From positions 310,001-374,000 of the forward strand of contig CAKTEH010000001.1 of the NCBI GenBank assembly GCA_934546935.1: DNA of 64,000 nt, in the 5' to 3' direction. The first letter of the stretch is position 1. Every line of letters begins with the position of its first letter. A program made the position numbers and the translations under genes. The DNA comes from an uncultured Eubacteriales bacterium (GTDB taxonomy: Bacteria > Bacillota > Clostridia > Oscillospirales > QAMX01). Below, piece by piece: positions 51,704 to 60,274 of this stretch. The notes under the pieces were generated by a model, which had not been told where the DNA came from, made no database searches, and saw only the letters and a program-made list of their open reading frames with translations.

Positions 51704-52387
51704 ATGGAAATACTGCGGGTTGAAAATCTGACCAAAGTTTATGGAAAAGGGGAAAATGAAGTTCGGGCCCTTGACGGTATCTCGTTCAGCGTGGAAAAAG
51801 GGGACTTCATTTCGATTATCGGGCCGTCCGGATCAGGGAAATCGACGCTTCTGCACATCCTTGGCGGTGTGGATAAGCCGAGTTCCGGCACAGTGTATAT
51901 GAACGGGCAGGATGTATATCAGAGAAATGATGAAGAACTTGCTATTTTCCGCCGCCGGGAAGTCGGGCTGATCTATCAGTTTTACAATTTGATCCCTGTG
52001 TTAAACGTTACGGAAAATATCACGCTGCCGGTACTGATGGATTCCCGGCAGGTTAACCAGGACCGGCTGCGGGAGATTTTGTCCACTCTGCGGCTGGAAG
52101 GCAGGGAAAACCATCTGCCCAACCAGCTTTCCGGCGGCCAGCAGCAGCGCGTATCCATCGGCCGGGCGCTGATTAACGCGCCGGCGGTTGTGCTGGCGGA
52201 TGAACCGACCGGGAATCTGGATTCCCAGAACAGCCAGGAAATTGTGGAGCTGCTGAAACTGTCCAATCAGCGCTACAACCAGACCTTGATCATTATCACG
52301 CATGATGAGAGCATTGCATTGCAGGCCAACCGGATCATTGCCATCGAGGATGGGCGTATCAAAAGCGACGAGGTGATCCGCGCATGA
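51704..52387 (+). CDS. ABC transporter ATP-binding protein (MacB/BceA type)
   Basis: A 227-residue ATPase: Walker A GPSGSGKSTLLHILGGVDKP, signature QLSGGQQQRVSIGRAL, Walker B VVLADEPTGNLDSQNS and ITHDESIA. The GNLD after the Walker B is typical of the type VII (FtsX-partner) ABC ATPases that drive lipoprotein, peptide or antibiotic handling. Its stop overlaps the permease start by 4 bases. Confidence 0.92.
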   Translation: MEILRVENLTKVYGKGENEVRALDGISFSVEKGDFISIIGPSGSGKSTLLHILGGVDKPSSGTVYMNGQDVYQRNDEELAIFRRREVGLIYQFYNLIPVLNVTENITLPVLMDSRQVNQDRLREILSTLRLEGRENHLPNQLSGGQQQRVSIGRALINAPAVVLADEPTGNLDSQNSQEIVELLKLSNQRYNQTLIIITHDESIALQANRIIAIEDGRIKSDEVIRA

Positions 52388-55098
52388 ATATCTTTTATAA
52401 AGTGGCGCGCAAATTTATGCATGAAAACCCAACCCGTACGGTAGTGACCATTATTGGCGTAATCCTTTCCGCGGCAATGTTTACTGCGGTAACAACTTTC
52501 TGTACAAGTCTTGTACGCTTTATGGAGCGTACATATATCTATGAAAACGGTGACTGGCATCTGAATATGCAGGGTGGAGCGGATATGCTCGAAACGCTCC
52601 AGACAGACAACCGCGTTTGTGATCTTTTCTATGCGCAGGAATTGGGATATGCGCCGGTCGAAAGTGAAAACGAGTATAAGCCGTATCTTTACATTCTGGG
52701 TGCACAGGAAACGTTCTTCCGGAATATGCCGGTTCATCTGTGTTCCGGACGGCTCCCGGAAAGCCCGAATGAGATCCTGCTTCCGGAGCACCTGGCGGAA
52801 AACGGCGGTGTGGATACCCAGCTTGGCCAAACACTGCGGCTGGAATTGGGGAGCCGCAGGATCGGGGAGGATGCGCTTGGGCAGCACAATCCTTACGATG
52901 AAGAAAGCGGTGAAGTGTTTGTGCCAGAGACCGTACAGGAATATACAGTTGTTGGCTATTATGAAAGGCCGGACTTTGAAGATTACTCCGCACCCGGCTA
53001 TACGGCTCTGACCTTCCTGCAGGACAGCGGCATCCAGGGCATGTATCAGGCTTATTTTCATGTCCGCAATGCGTCGCGCAATCTGGAGCCGCTTGCGCAG
53101 GAGTATGAACAGTGGATCCCGCAGTACAATTGGGATGTGCTCATGTTTGCCGGCAGTTTCCGGTATGGGAATCTCAGCGCAATGGTTTTCATGCTTGGTA
53201 TGATCTTTGTTTTTCTGATACTTTTGGGGTCCGTTTCTCTGATTTACAGCGTTTTTTCCATTTCCGTCGGGGAACGCACGCGCCAGTATGGGCTGCTCGC
53301 CTCTGTGGGTGCAACCCGAAAACAGATCCGTGCATGCGTACTGTATGAGGCGATGTGCGTCAGCACGGTTGGGATCCCCATCGGCCTTTTATGCGGGATT
53401 GCAGGTATGGCGGTGACCTTCCATTTTGTCGGCGATAAATTTACCAGTATTTTAAGTTCGCCCTATTCGGTGACGCTGGCGCTTTCCCCAGCTTCGCTGC
53501 TTTCGGCTGCACTGATTGCGCTGGTTACAGTACTGATTTCTGTCTGGGTTCCTGCCCGGCGGGCCATGTCGGTCAGTGCGATTGAAGCAATCCGCCAGAG
53601 TACGGAAATTACAAGCCATGCCCGGACAGTGAAGACCTCCCGGCTGTGTTACCGCCTGTTTGGGCTTCCCGGCGTGCTTGCCCGGAAATACTATAAGCGC
53701 AGCCGCAAAAAGTACCGCACCACCGTAATCTCTTTAGCGATGAGTGTAATCCTGTTTATTTCCGCGGCGAGCTTTTGCATGTATCTGCGCAGTACGGTAG
53801 AGCTTTCCGTTTCAACGGCCAATTATGACCTGGCCTATGCGGCGGATTATGCACAGGATTTTCAGCCGGTGCTGGATCAGCTCCAGACGGCTCCGGGCGT
53901 GGAGGCGGCGGCGCTTGTCGGCGGTGTCACAGAAGAAGCGCTTTTCCGGCGTTCGGACACGACATCGGGATATCAGGCCTATCTGGATGCACGGTCGAAA
54001 ATTTACAGTACAGGCGATTATGACCAGGCAGGCCGCGAAATGTATTGGGATTATATCAATTTTGTTTATCTGGACGATGCATCCTACCGGGCAATGCTGG
54101 AGGCAGAGGGCATTGATGCGGAGGCCTATCTTGCGCAGGGTGCGCCGGCGGTGGTATTGAACGATAACACCGCGACGTTATATTCCTATGAAGACGGCAT
54201 CCGGGAGCGGGTGAGCTGTACTTTCAGTGTTTTGCGGGATACCGTATCGAGCCTGCGCATATTGACGGTGCCGCAATGGGTTTCTGAAAAGGGGTATTAT
54301 ATTGTAGACAGGGCTTTTGCAGATTCGGATCCAGCCTGTGATGAAATTATCTATTTCTGTATCCCGGGTGACGAGTCGCCAGAGTATGATGAACAGGGGC
54401 GTCTTACAAATGCTGTCGAGGTTCCGGCTGCATATACAGAACTTGCCTTAGGCGCGCGTATCCAAACCGCACCGGTGGGCGTTGACGAGGATGAGTGCCT
54501 GACGCTGATCTATCCGGACTCCATGCGGGATATGCTGCATGTCCAGTATGCGACTTTATGTATTAAAGCGGAGGATCACGCCCTGATGCTGGAAAGCACC
54601 CGGAGCATATTGACAGAAAATGGGTATACAATTACAGAAAATAACTGGTATGACCTGCAAGAGCAGGACCGGGATGAGCGCAATATCATTACGATTATCA
54701 ATGTGTTTTCTTATGGATTTATCGTGCTGATTTCCCTGATTTCAGCTGCCAATGTATTCAATACGATTTCTACAAATATTGCATTGCGCCGCCGCGATTT
54801 CGCCATGCTGCGTTCTGTCGGGATGGAGCAGCGCGCCCTGTACAGGATGACGAACTATGAGTGCCTGCTGTATGGAAGCCGCGCCCTGCTGCTTGGGATG
54901 CCGCTTGCTGCGCTGGTTTCTTTCTGGATTTACCGTGCGGTGCGCTATGCCGCGAATATGCATTTTACACTTCCCTGGACGGCGGTAGCGCTTGCGGTGG
55001 TCAGCGTATTTGCAGTGGTCTTTGTTTCTATGTTATATGCAATGCGCCGTATCCGGAGGGACAATCCGATTGATGCGTTGAAAAACGAGAATATTTAA
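52384..55098 (+). CDS. FtsX-like ABC permease
   Basis: A 904-residue protein. It has one N-terminal helix and a large extracytoplasmic domain (about 40-255), then three helices with an FtsX-like fold (about 258-400; VSLIYSVFSISVGERTRQYG; GLLASVGATRKQI). A second set follows: an N-terminal helix near 455-475, an external domain to about 770, and a final FtsX block (LISAANVFNTISTNIALRRR; FAMLRSVGMEQRALYRM). No two-component partner is adjacent, unlike classical bacitracin-type exporters. Substrate unknown. Confidence 0.88.
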   Translation: MNIFYKVARKFMHENPTRTVVTIIGVILSAAMFTAVTTFCTSLVRFMERTYIYENGDWHLNMQGGADMLETLQTDNRVCDLFYAQELGYAPVESENEYKPYLYILGAQETFFRNMPVHLCSGRLPESPNEILLPEHLAENGGVDTQLGQTLRLELGSRRIGEDALGQHNPYDEESGEVFVPETVQEYTVVGYYERPDFEDYSAPGYTALTFLQDSGIQGMYQAYFHVRNASRNLEPLAQEYEQWIPQYNWDVLMFAGSFRYGNLSAMVFMLGMIFVFLILLGSVSLIYSVFSISVGERTRQYGLLASVGATRKQIRACVLYEAMCVSTVGIPIGLLCGIAGMAVTFHFVGDKFTSILSSPYSVTLALSPASLLSAALIALVTVLISVWVPARRAMSVSAIEAIRQSTEITSHARTVKTSRLCYRLFGLPGVLARKYYKRSRKKYRTTVISLAMSVILFISAASFCMYLRSTVELSVSTANYDLAYAADYAQDFQPVLDQLQTAPGVEAAALVGGVTEEALFRRSDTTSGYQAYLDARSKIYSTGDYDQAGREMYWDYINFVYLDDASYRAMLEAEGIDAEAYLAQGAPAVVLNDNTATLYSYEDGIRERVSCTFSVLRDTVSSLRILTVPQWVSEKGYYIVDRAFADSDPACDEIIYFCIPGDESPEYDEQGRLTNAVEVPAAYTELALGARIQTAPVGVDEDECLTLIYPDSMRDMLHVQYATLCIKAEDHALMLESTRSILTENGYTITENNWYDLQEQDRDERNIITIINVFSYGFIVLISLISAANVFNTISTNIALRRRDFAMLRSVGMEQRALYRMTNYECLLYGSRALLLGMPLAALVSFWIYRAVRYAANMHFTLPWTAVALAVVSVFAVVFVSMLYAMRRIRRDNPIDALKNENI

Positions 55099-55113
55099 AT
55101 CGGAAATCGTTTT

Positions 55114-55153
55114 GTTGTGCCGCTTTCGATAAAGAAAGCGGCACAACATTTTT
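55114..55153 (+). terminator. Terminator of ABC/FtsX operon
   Basis: A 14-pair stem GTTGTGCCGCTTTC and its complement with a 6-base loop, then ATTTTTC. Confidence 0.88.
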
Positions 55154-55302
55154 CAAGAATGCAGGTCGGGATTCAAACCCTGCATTCCCCAGGCCTGCGG
55201 CTGGCTGTATGGATTTTTCAGAACGCTGCGGAAATCGGGTGGCCAGCTAATTTGGCCTGCATTATTGGGCCGCGTTCTGCATTGGCTGTTGTTTATCACA
55301 GA

Positions 55303-55340
55303 AAAAAATCCCTATCCGCAAAGCTTCGCGGACAGGGATT
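55303..55340 (-). terminator. Terminator of the 65-aa gene operon
   Basis: Minus-strand imperfect stem AATCCCTGTCCGC / GCGGATAGGGATT followed by TTTTTT. Confidence 0.8.
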
Positions 55341-55355
55341 GAAATCAGGGAATTT

Positions 55356-55553
55356 TTACTGGTGATTCTGTTCTCTTCTTAACCTCGCTTTTGCTTCTTC
55401 TACGGTTTCACCGTCTCTTGTAAGATAACGCTGCACAAAAGCGTCCTCAATTTTGGTGTAGGCGCCGGCTACGGTATCTTCAATTTTTTGATAGGTATCG
55501 ACAACCTGTTCAGCGATTTTTTCATTTGTTTTCACAAATTTTGATTCTGGCAT
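55356..55553 (-). CDS. Small charged helical protein (65 aa)
   Basis: A 65-residue, highly charged helical protein (VKTNEKIAEQVVDTYQKIED, GAYTKIEDAFVQRYL, then TRDGETVEEAKARLRREQ). I recall similar small proteins in gut Clostridia next to membrane-protein genes, but no function is known. ATG 55553 follows GAAAGGATG and lies inside the end of the upstream gene (22-base overlap), implying coupling. Confidence 0.7.
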   Translation of the reverse strand: MPESKFVKTNEKIAEQVVDTYQKIEDTVAGAYTKIEDAFVQRYLTRDGETVEEAKARLRREQNHQ

Positions 55554-56224
55554 GTTTTTACATCCTTTCTTGTTATGATCATAGATATACCGAGCGCCAG
55601 TACAAACAGGCAGGCGCCCGCTCCAGTAAGCGCGTTCATAAGGCCGATCTGCGTGGCGTCCATTTCGCCGAAGGATACAAGCATGGACCGCTGTAAAGTA
55701 AGTACTGAAGCAGCCGCTTCTGCGTAGCGGATACCCCGGATTGTTTTGAGCAGCGCAGAGGGATTTTTATGTTGTTTTATTGCCCGGATGATAGCGAAAA
55801 TAATTTTATAAAACGTATAGGCTGCAATTGTTATCATAATGATTTCACTATGTTTTGCAGCGATATTCTGCGACATACTGATATAGTTGACAGCCGCAAG
55901 TATAAAACTTAAGACTGTCAGCAATATACCCGATAGTTTCATCACAAACTTTTCCATGCCGTCGCAGGGTATTTCTTTGTTTTTGCGTTCACACAGAACT
56001 GCAGCAAAGCGTGTCGTGGCTAAAATCCCATAAAAGGCGCACATTGTAAGAAACCAGAGCGAGAGATTCATAATACCCACAACGCCGTGATACAGGGCAT
56101 AAAGCAAATTGAATGCGAATCCGGCGGCCGCAGATAGAACGATGCGATACCTTTGATTTGCAATGATTTCCTTACCTGTCCTTGTTTTTTCAATCAAAGA
56201 TAAAGCCGTCTTGCGCAGTTTCAA
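55532..56224 (-). CDS. Six-helix membrane protein of unknown function
   Basis: A 230-residue integral membrane protein with six predicted helices (for example FAFNLLYALYHGVVGIMNLS and IIMITIAAYTFYKIIFAIIR) and a basic loop (AIKQHKNPSALLKTIRGIRY). No recognised family. It starts at TTG 56224, overlapping the upstream stop by 4 bases (TTGA). Second gene of the TetR-linked operon. Confidence 0.72.
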   Translation of the reverse strand: MKLRKTALSLIEKTRTGKEIIANQRYRIVLSAAAGFAFNLLYALYHGVVGIMNLSLWFLTMCAFYGILATTRFAAVLCERKNKEIPCDGMEKFVMKLSGILLTVLSFILAAVNYISMSQNIAAKHSEIIMITIAAYTFYKIIFAIIRAIKQHKNPSALLKTIRGIRYAEAAASVLTLQRSMLVSFGEMDATQIGLMNALTGAGACLFVLALGISMIITRKDVKTCQNQNL

Positions 56225-56592
56225 TTTTTGATGCCTTTGGTCAGGGGAATCAGGCAGAGCAGGATGATAATGCCCGCAAGACCAGTCAAAATGCCGATGG
56301 CCATCTTATCCCAAACCATACACAGGCACATCCCTACGCCCAGCGTTAAAGCGCCGGCAATGCCTACGGCAACCGACAGAATGCTTTTTCCAGAGGGACG
56401 GACCGGCCGCTTATGCTCCATTTTTCTCCATATGACCAAAGTCGCAAAACCAAGCGCTAAGCCAATACAGCCGAAAATAATGCCTGGCTTAAATGCGTCC
56501 CATTCCGGGACGAGCGCCATACACATCCCAAGTGCGAATAAAACCCCGCTGACTGTACCTGAGATCATTGCGGCAAAGCTGCTTTTCTTCAT
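56221..56592 (-). CDS. Four-helix membrane protein of unknown function
   Basis: A 123-residue protein with four predicted helices, including AMISGTVSGVLFALGMCMAL and GIAGALTLGVGMCLCMVW, which look like a repeat of the same Gly-rich helix pair. ATG 56592 follows AAAGGAGG. It is divergent from and probably repressed by the TetR protein, whose putative operator lies between them. Function unknown. Confidence 0.75.
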   Translation of the reverse strand: MKKSSFAAMISGTVSGVLFALGMCMALVPEWDAFKPGIIFGCIGLALGFATLVIWRKMEHKRPVRPSGKSILSVAVGIAGALTLGVGMCLCMVWDKMAIGILTGLAGIIILLCLIPLTKGIKN

Positions 56593-56613
56593 AAATAAAG
56601 CCTCCTTTATTAA

Positions 56614-56650
56614 AACAACAGTTGTTGTTATGGTGTAAAATCAGTATAAT
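56614..56650. promoter_or_regulatory. TetR operator and promoter
   Basis: Palindrome AACAAC-A-GTTGTT at 56614-56626 overlaps the -35 (TTGTTG, 56622-56627) of a promoter with a 17-base spacer and TATAAT at 56645-56650 facing the TetR gene. The same palindrome lies close to the start of the divergent membrane-protein gene, so both directions could be repressed. Confidence 0.65.
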
Positions 56651-56711
56651 AAGCATATCGGATAAAAACAATCATCAGTTTCGCATCAAGTGTTGGGTTA
56701 AAGGAGGCTTT

Positions 56712-57236
56712 ATGAATATATCCAATAATAAGCGGAAAAAAGAGTCTATGGAACGGATAGAAAGCATTTTCATAGAATTGCTCCAGACAAGACAACTAAA
56801 TGAAATTACTGTATCGGATCTGTGTAAGCGCGCCGGGTTAAACCGCACAACATTTTATGCCAATTATACCGATATTTACGGATTGGCGGATAGGATACGG
56901 GTCAGATTGGAACAGGCAGTATCGGATTTGTATAAAAATGAAACAGAGCAAATATACCACAGCAATGATTATTTAAAATTATTTCGGCATATTAAAGATA
57001 ATCCGATTTTTTATCAGACGTATTTCAAGCTTGGATATGACAATCAGTATAAAATATTTGATTACGACATTCATCTTGCGCAGGCCCATTTTCAAAACCG
57101 GTTCGTGGAGTACCATATCGAGTTTTTTAAGGCAGGTATCACAAAGATTATCAAAATATGGCTGGAAAACGGATGCAGAGAAAGTCCGGAAGAGATGGTT
57201 GAGATTATAAAAAGCGAATATCGAGGGCGTATATAG
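56712..57236 (+). CDS. TetR/AcrR-family regulator
   Basis: A 174-residue regulator. N-terminal HTH: RIESIFIELLQTRQLNEITV, DLCKRAGLNRTTFYANYTDI. The C-terminal part is a helical ligand-binding region of the kind seen in the C-terminal TetR_C-type proteins from Bacillota (FFKAGITKIIKIWLENGCRE, SPEEMVEII). ATG 56712 follows AAAGGAGG. It probably controls the divergent membrane-protein operon. Confidence 0.88.
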   Translation: MNISNNKRKKESMERIESIFIELLQTRQLNEITVSDLCKRAGLNRTTFYANYTDIYGLADRIRVRLEQAVSDLYKNETEQIYHSNDYLKLFRHIKDNPIFYQTYFKLGYDNQYKIFDYDIHLAQAHFQNRFVEYHIEFFKAGITKIIKIWLENGCRESPEEMVEIIKSEYRGRI

Positions 57237-57356
57237 TTGTATTTCCGGAGAGCCTATATATTGAATGGATTATATGAGACTGAAAGACGGCCGGCTTTCC
57301 GGGAGGGATTTTCCAGCCGGTATACCGCCACTTTTTCCGGCTGCAGAAAAAACATG

Positions 57357-57398
57357 AAAAAAGCCGGGGAAGCGTATACTTCCCCGGTCGGCTTTTAT
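57357..57398 (-). terminator. Terminator of the sugar-acid operon
   Basis: Minus-strand stem AAAGCCGACCGGGGAAG / CTTCCCCGGCTTTTTT. Confidence 0.85.
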
Positions 57399-57405
57399 CA
57401 TCGGA

Positions 57406-58293
57406 TTATTCGTGCTGAATGGTATCGCCGGCAAGCTTTTCATAGAAAAGCGCAATGGCGGAATGGTCGTCCTGGCCGTGGCCGTCGAAGTGCAGCCGCT
57501 CAAGGATCTCCAATGCCTCCGCCGTCAGAAGCAGCGGTGCGCCGACCGCATGGCCGGTCTCAATTGCGTTATTAAGATCTTTGATATGCAGGTCAATTTT
57601 GAAACCGGGCTTGAAGTTCCCGTCGAGCATCATCGGCGCTTTCGCATCCATGACATGGGAACCGGCAAGGCCGCCCTTAATTGCGTCAAAGACGGTACGC
57701 GGATTAACGCCTGCCTTTACGGCGAGCATAAAAGCTTCGGAAACGGCTGCAATATTCAGCGCTACAATGATCTGGTTGGCAAGCTTGGTGGTATTGCCGG
57801 CGCCAATTTCGCCGCAATAAACGACGCTTGCGCCCATAACCTTGAGTACGTCATAGACTTCATCAAAATCCGGCTTGTCGCCGCCGCACATAATGGAAAG
57901 TGTGCCTGCGATAGCGCCCGGCTCTCCGCCGGAAACCGGAGCATCCATAAAGCGCACGCCCTGTTCCTTGCAGGCTTTATAAACTTCCTGCGAAGCGGTT
58001 GGCGCAATGGAACTCATGTCGACAATAAGCTGTCCTTTCTTTGCACCGCACAGGACGCCGTTTTCACCCAGGACCGCCTGCTTTACCTGCGGCCCATTGG
58101 GAACCATTGTAATGACGATATCGCCGTTTTCGGCGGCTTCCTTCGGTGAGGAAACTGCCTTTGCGCCTGCTGCGACAACATCTTCCACGCACGCCGGGAC
58201 AAGGTCATAAGCAAAGACTTCATGACCGGCCTTCATCAGGTTTTTTGCCATGGGTTTGCCCATGATGCCAAGGCCGACAAAACCGATTTTCAT
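57406..58293 (-). CDS. garR: 2-hydroxy-3-oxopropionate reductase (tartronate semialdehyde reductase) family
   Basis: A 295-residue beta-hydroxyacid dehydrogenase. NAD(P) fold: MKIGFVGLGIMGKPMAKNLM; substrate motif FMDAPVSGGEPGAIAGTLSI; catalytic lysine in GAGNTTKLANQIIVALN. The family includes tartronate semialdehyde reductase and 3-hydroxyisobutyrate dehydrogenase; the sequence is most like the former. It is the last gene after the transketolase pair. ATG 58293 follows AAAGGAGA. Confidence 0.85.
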   Translation of the reverse strand: MKIGFVGLGIMGKPMAKNLMKAGHEVFAYDLVPACVEDVVAAGAKAVSSPKEAAENGDIVITMVPNGPQVKQAVLGENGVLCGAKKGQLIVDMSSIAPTASQEVYKACKEQGVRFMDAPVSGGEPGAIAGTLSIMCGGDKPDFDEVYDVLKVMGASVVYCGEIGAGNTTKLANQIIVALNIAAVSEAFMLAVKAGVNPRTVFDAIKGGLAGSHVMDAKAPMMLDGNFKPGFKIDLHIKDLNNAIETGHAVGAPLLLTAEALEILERLHFDGHGQDDHSAIALFYEKLAGDTIQHE

Positions 58294-58321
58294 ATGCAGA
58301 TTCTCCTTTTTTCAACCGTAT

Positions 58322-59254
58322 TTATACGCGCTTATAAATAGCTTCGACTTTTTCCGCAATGTGGCCAGCCGTAATGCCGTAATAGTCGAGCAGCTCGTCA
58401 TAGGTGTGTGCACTGGTACCGTACTTGTCTTCAATACCGACAAAACCAATGGGTTTACACTCAAGCGCGAGGGCCTGTGCAACCGCGCTGCCAAGTCCTC
58501 CGATCACGGAGTGCTCTTCAGCAGTGACTATGCCACGGCAAGGGCCTGCGGCGGCAATTAAAGCTGCGTCGTCAATGGGCTTTAAAGTGGCAACATTAAC
58601 GACACGCACAGAGATCTTATCTTTCAGCATTTCTGCGGCTTTCAGCGCCATGGAAAGGGTTGCGCCGCAGGCATAGACGGCGATATCACTGCCGTCGCGC
58701 ATGACGGTGGGTTTGCCGATAACAAACGGTGCATCAGGATCCGTAAGATCCTCCAAATTATTGCGGCAAATGCGGATGTAGGCCGGGCCGTCGACATTTG
58801 CAATGGCGCGTACAGCGGCGGCAGTCTGCGCGGCGTCGGCCGGGACAACAACCGTCATGCCAGGGATTGCGCGCATGAGCGCGATGTCCTCAACGGACTG
58901 ATGGGTGGAGCCGTCGCTGAAATCGGAAAGGCCGGCGGAAGAACCACAGACACGTACTTTCAGCCCGGCAATGCCGATGGTCTGGCGGAGCTGGTCGTAG
59001 TCGCGCCCGGAGGTAAACACGGCAAACGAATGGATAAACGGGATTTTGCCCGCAAGCGCAAGACCGGCGGCGGTAGAGGCCATATCAGCCTCGGCAATGC
59101 CCATTTCAAAGAAGCGCTCGGGGAATTCCTTCTCAAACAGGCAGCTCATCGTACTTTTGCCCAGATCGGCTTCCAGCGCAACAATGTTTTCATTTTCACG
59201 GCCTAATTCCACAAGGGTCTGGCCGTAGGCGTTTCTCAAACTGCTGGTACTCAT
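58322..59254 (-). CDS. Transketolase, C-terminal subunit
   Basis: A 310-residue protein equal to the pyrimidine-binding and C-terminal domains of transketolase. VALEADLGKST at the start, FFEMGIAEADMASTAAGLAL with the catalytic Glu, and HSFAVFTSGRDYDQLRQTI, followed by IVTAEEHSVIGGLGSAV. It works with the N-terminal subunit encoded next to it. ATG 59254 follows CGGAGGGG. Split transketolases of this kind are common in gut bacteria and may serve sugar acids rather than the pentose pathway. Confidence 0.93.
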   Translation of the reverse strand: MSTSSLRNAYGQTLVELGRENENIVALEADLGKSTMSCLFEKEFPERFFEMGIAEADMASTAAGLALAGKIPFIHSFAVFTSGRDYDQLRQTIGIAGLKVRVCGSSAGLSDFSDGSTHQSVEDIALMRAIPGMTVVVPADAAQTAAAVRAIANVDGPAYIRICRNNLEDLTDPDAPFVIGKPTVMRDGSDIAVYACGATLSMALKAAEMLKDKISVRVVNVATLKPIDDAALIAAAGPCRGIVTAEEHSVIGGLGSAVAQALALECKPIGFVGIEDKYGTSAHTYDELLDYYGITAGHIAEKVEAIYKRV

Positions 59255-59270
59255 CTTTTTTCCCCTCCGC

Positions 59271-60095
59271 TTATTTCAATTCATCAAGAGCCTGTTTATA
59301 AAGCTCTTCGGTCATGGTTCCGTTATGGAACGCGGCGGTATTTTCAGCAAAGCTGACGCCCTTGCCTTTCACGGTATCTGCGATTATAACGGTAGGCTTA
59401 CCCTTGCAGGCGGACGCCTGATCATAAGCAGAGAGAATCTGGTTGAAATCATGTCCGTTGATTTCGATCACATTCCAGCCGAAAGCAGCCCATTTTGCGG
59501 GAATATCGCCTGAATCCATACGCTTCTCAGTGAAATCTGTAGCCTGGATATGGTTGCGGTCTACAATGGCGCACAGGTTGTCCGCTTTAAAGTTTGCAGC
59601 GGCCATTGCAGCTTCCCAGATCTGGCCTTCTCCGAGTTCCCCGTCGCCGATGAGGACGTAAACACGGGAAGGAAGCTTATCCAGCCGTGTACCAAGCGCG
59701 ATACCAAGGCCGATGGAAAGGCCCTGTCCAAGAGAACCGGTGTTGGCTTCAATCCCGGGAGTCTTTTTTATATCCGGATGGCCCTGCAGGCGCGAGCCAA
59801 GCTTTTTCAGCGTGGCAAGTTCCGATACCTCAAAAAAGCCCGCACGGGCAAGCGCAGCGTACTGGATAATGGCTACATGCCCCTTGGAGAGCAGAAAACG
59901 GTCACGCTCCGGCATCTTGGGATTTGAAGGATTATAATTGAGTTTATTGAAATACAGCGCAGTAATCAGCTCCGCGCTTGAAAAGGAACCGCCGTAGTGA
60001 CCGGCCTGGCCCGGGCCGACCATTTCGACCACGTCACGGCGCAATGTGTTCGCCATCTTCTCCAATTCAGGAATAGACGTAATGCGATAACTCAT
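59271..60095 (-). CDS. Transketolase, N-terminal (TPP-binding) subunit
   Basis: A 274-residue thiamine-diphosphate-binding subunit. Motifs: GHYGGSFSSAELITALYF, LLSKGHVAIIQYAAL, TGSLGQGLSIGLGIALG and the TPP Mg signature GDGELGEGQIWEAAMAAANF ending DN. ATG 60095 follows AAAAGGAG. First gene of the operon, with a consensus promoter. Confidence 0.93.
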   Translation of the reverse strand: MSYRITSIPELEKMANTLRRDVVEMVGPGQAGHYGGSFSSAELITALYFNKLNYNPSNPKMPERDRFLLSKGHVAIIQYAALARAGFFEVSELATLKKLGSRLQGHPDIKKTPGIEANTGSLGQGLSIGLGIALGTRLDKLPSRVYVLIGDGELGEGQIWEAAMAAANFKADNLCAIVDRNHIQATDFTEKRMDSGDIPAKWAAFGWNVIEINGHDFNQILSAYDQASACKGKPTVIIADTVKGKGVSFAENTAAFHNGTMTEELYKQALDELK

Positions 60096-60148
60096 GATAA
60101 ATCTCCTTTTAGCCAAGTAATATTTTAGAAGCTCGCATTCTACACAAA

Positions 60149-60177
60149 ATTATACTGCGCTACATAGGCAAAGTCAA
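60149..60177 (-). promoter_or_regulatory. Promoter of transketolase-garR operon
   Basis: Minus strand: TTGACT (60177-60172), 17 bases, TATAAT (60154-60149). Confidence 0.8.
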
Positions 60178-60203
60178 GGAGGGCGGGAAATTTTCTTCCA
60201 GTA

Positions 60204-60231
60204 TTGACAAATAAATTCCAGAGAGTAAAAT
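60204..60231 (+). promoter_or_regulatory. Promoter of SDR gene
   Basis: TTGACA 60204-60209, 16 bases, TAAAAT 60226-60231, divergent from the transketolase promoter 26 bases away. Confidence 0.75.
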
Positions 60232-60274
60232 AAAAATAGTCTTATTAAGGACAACTTCATGATCTGGAGGATAG

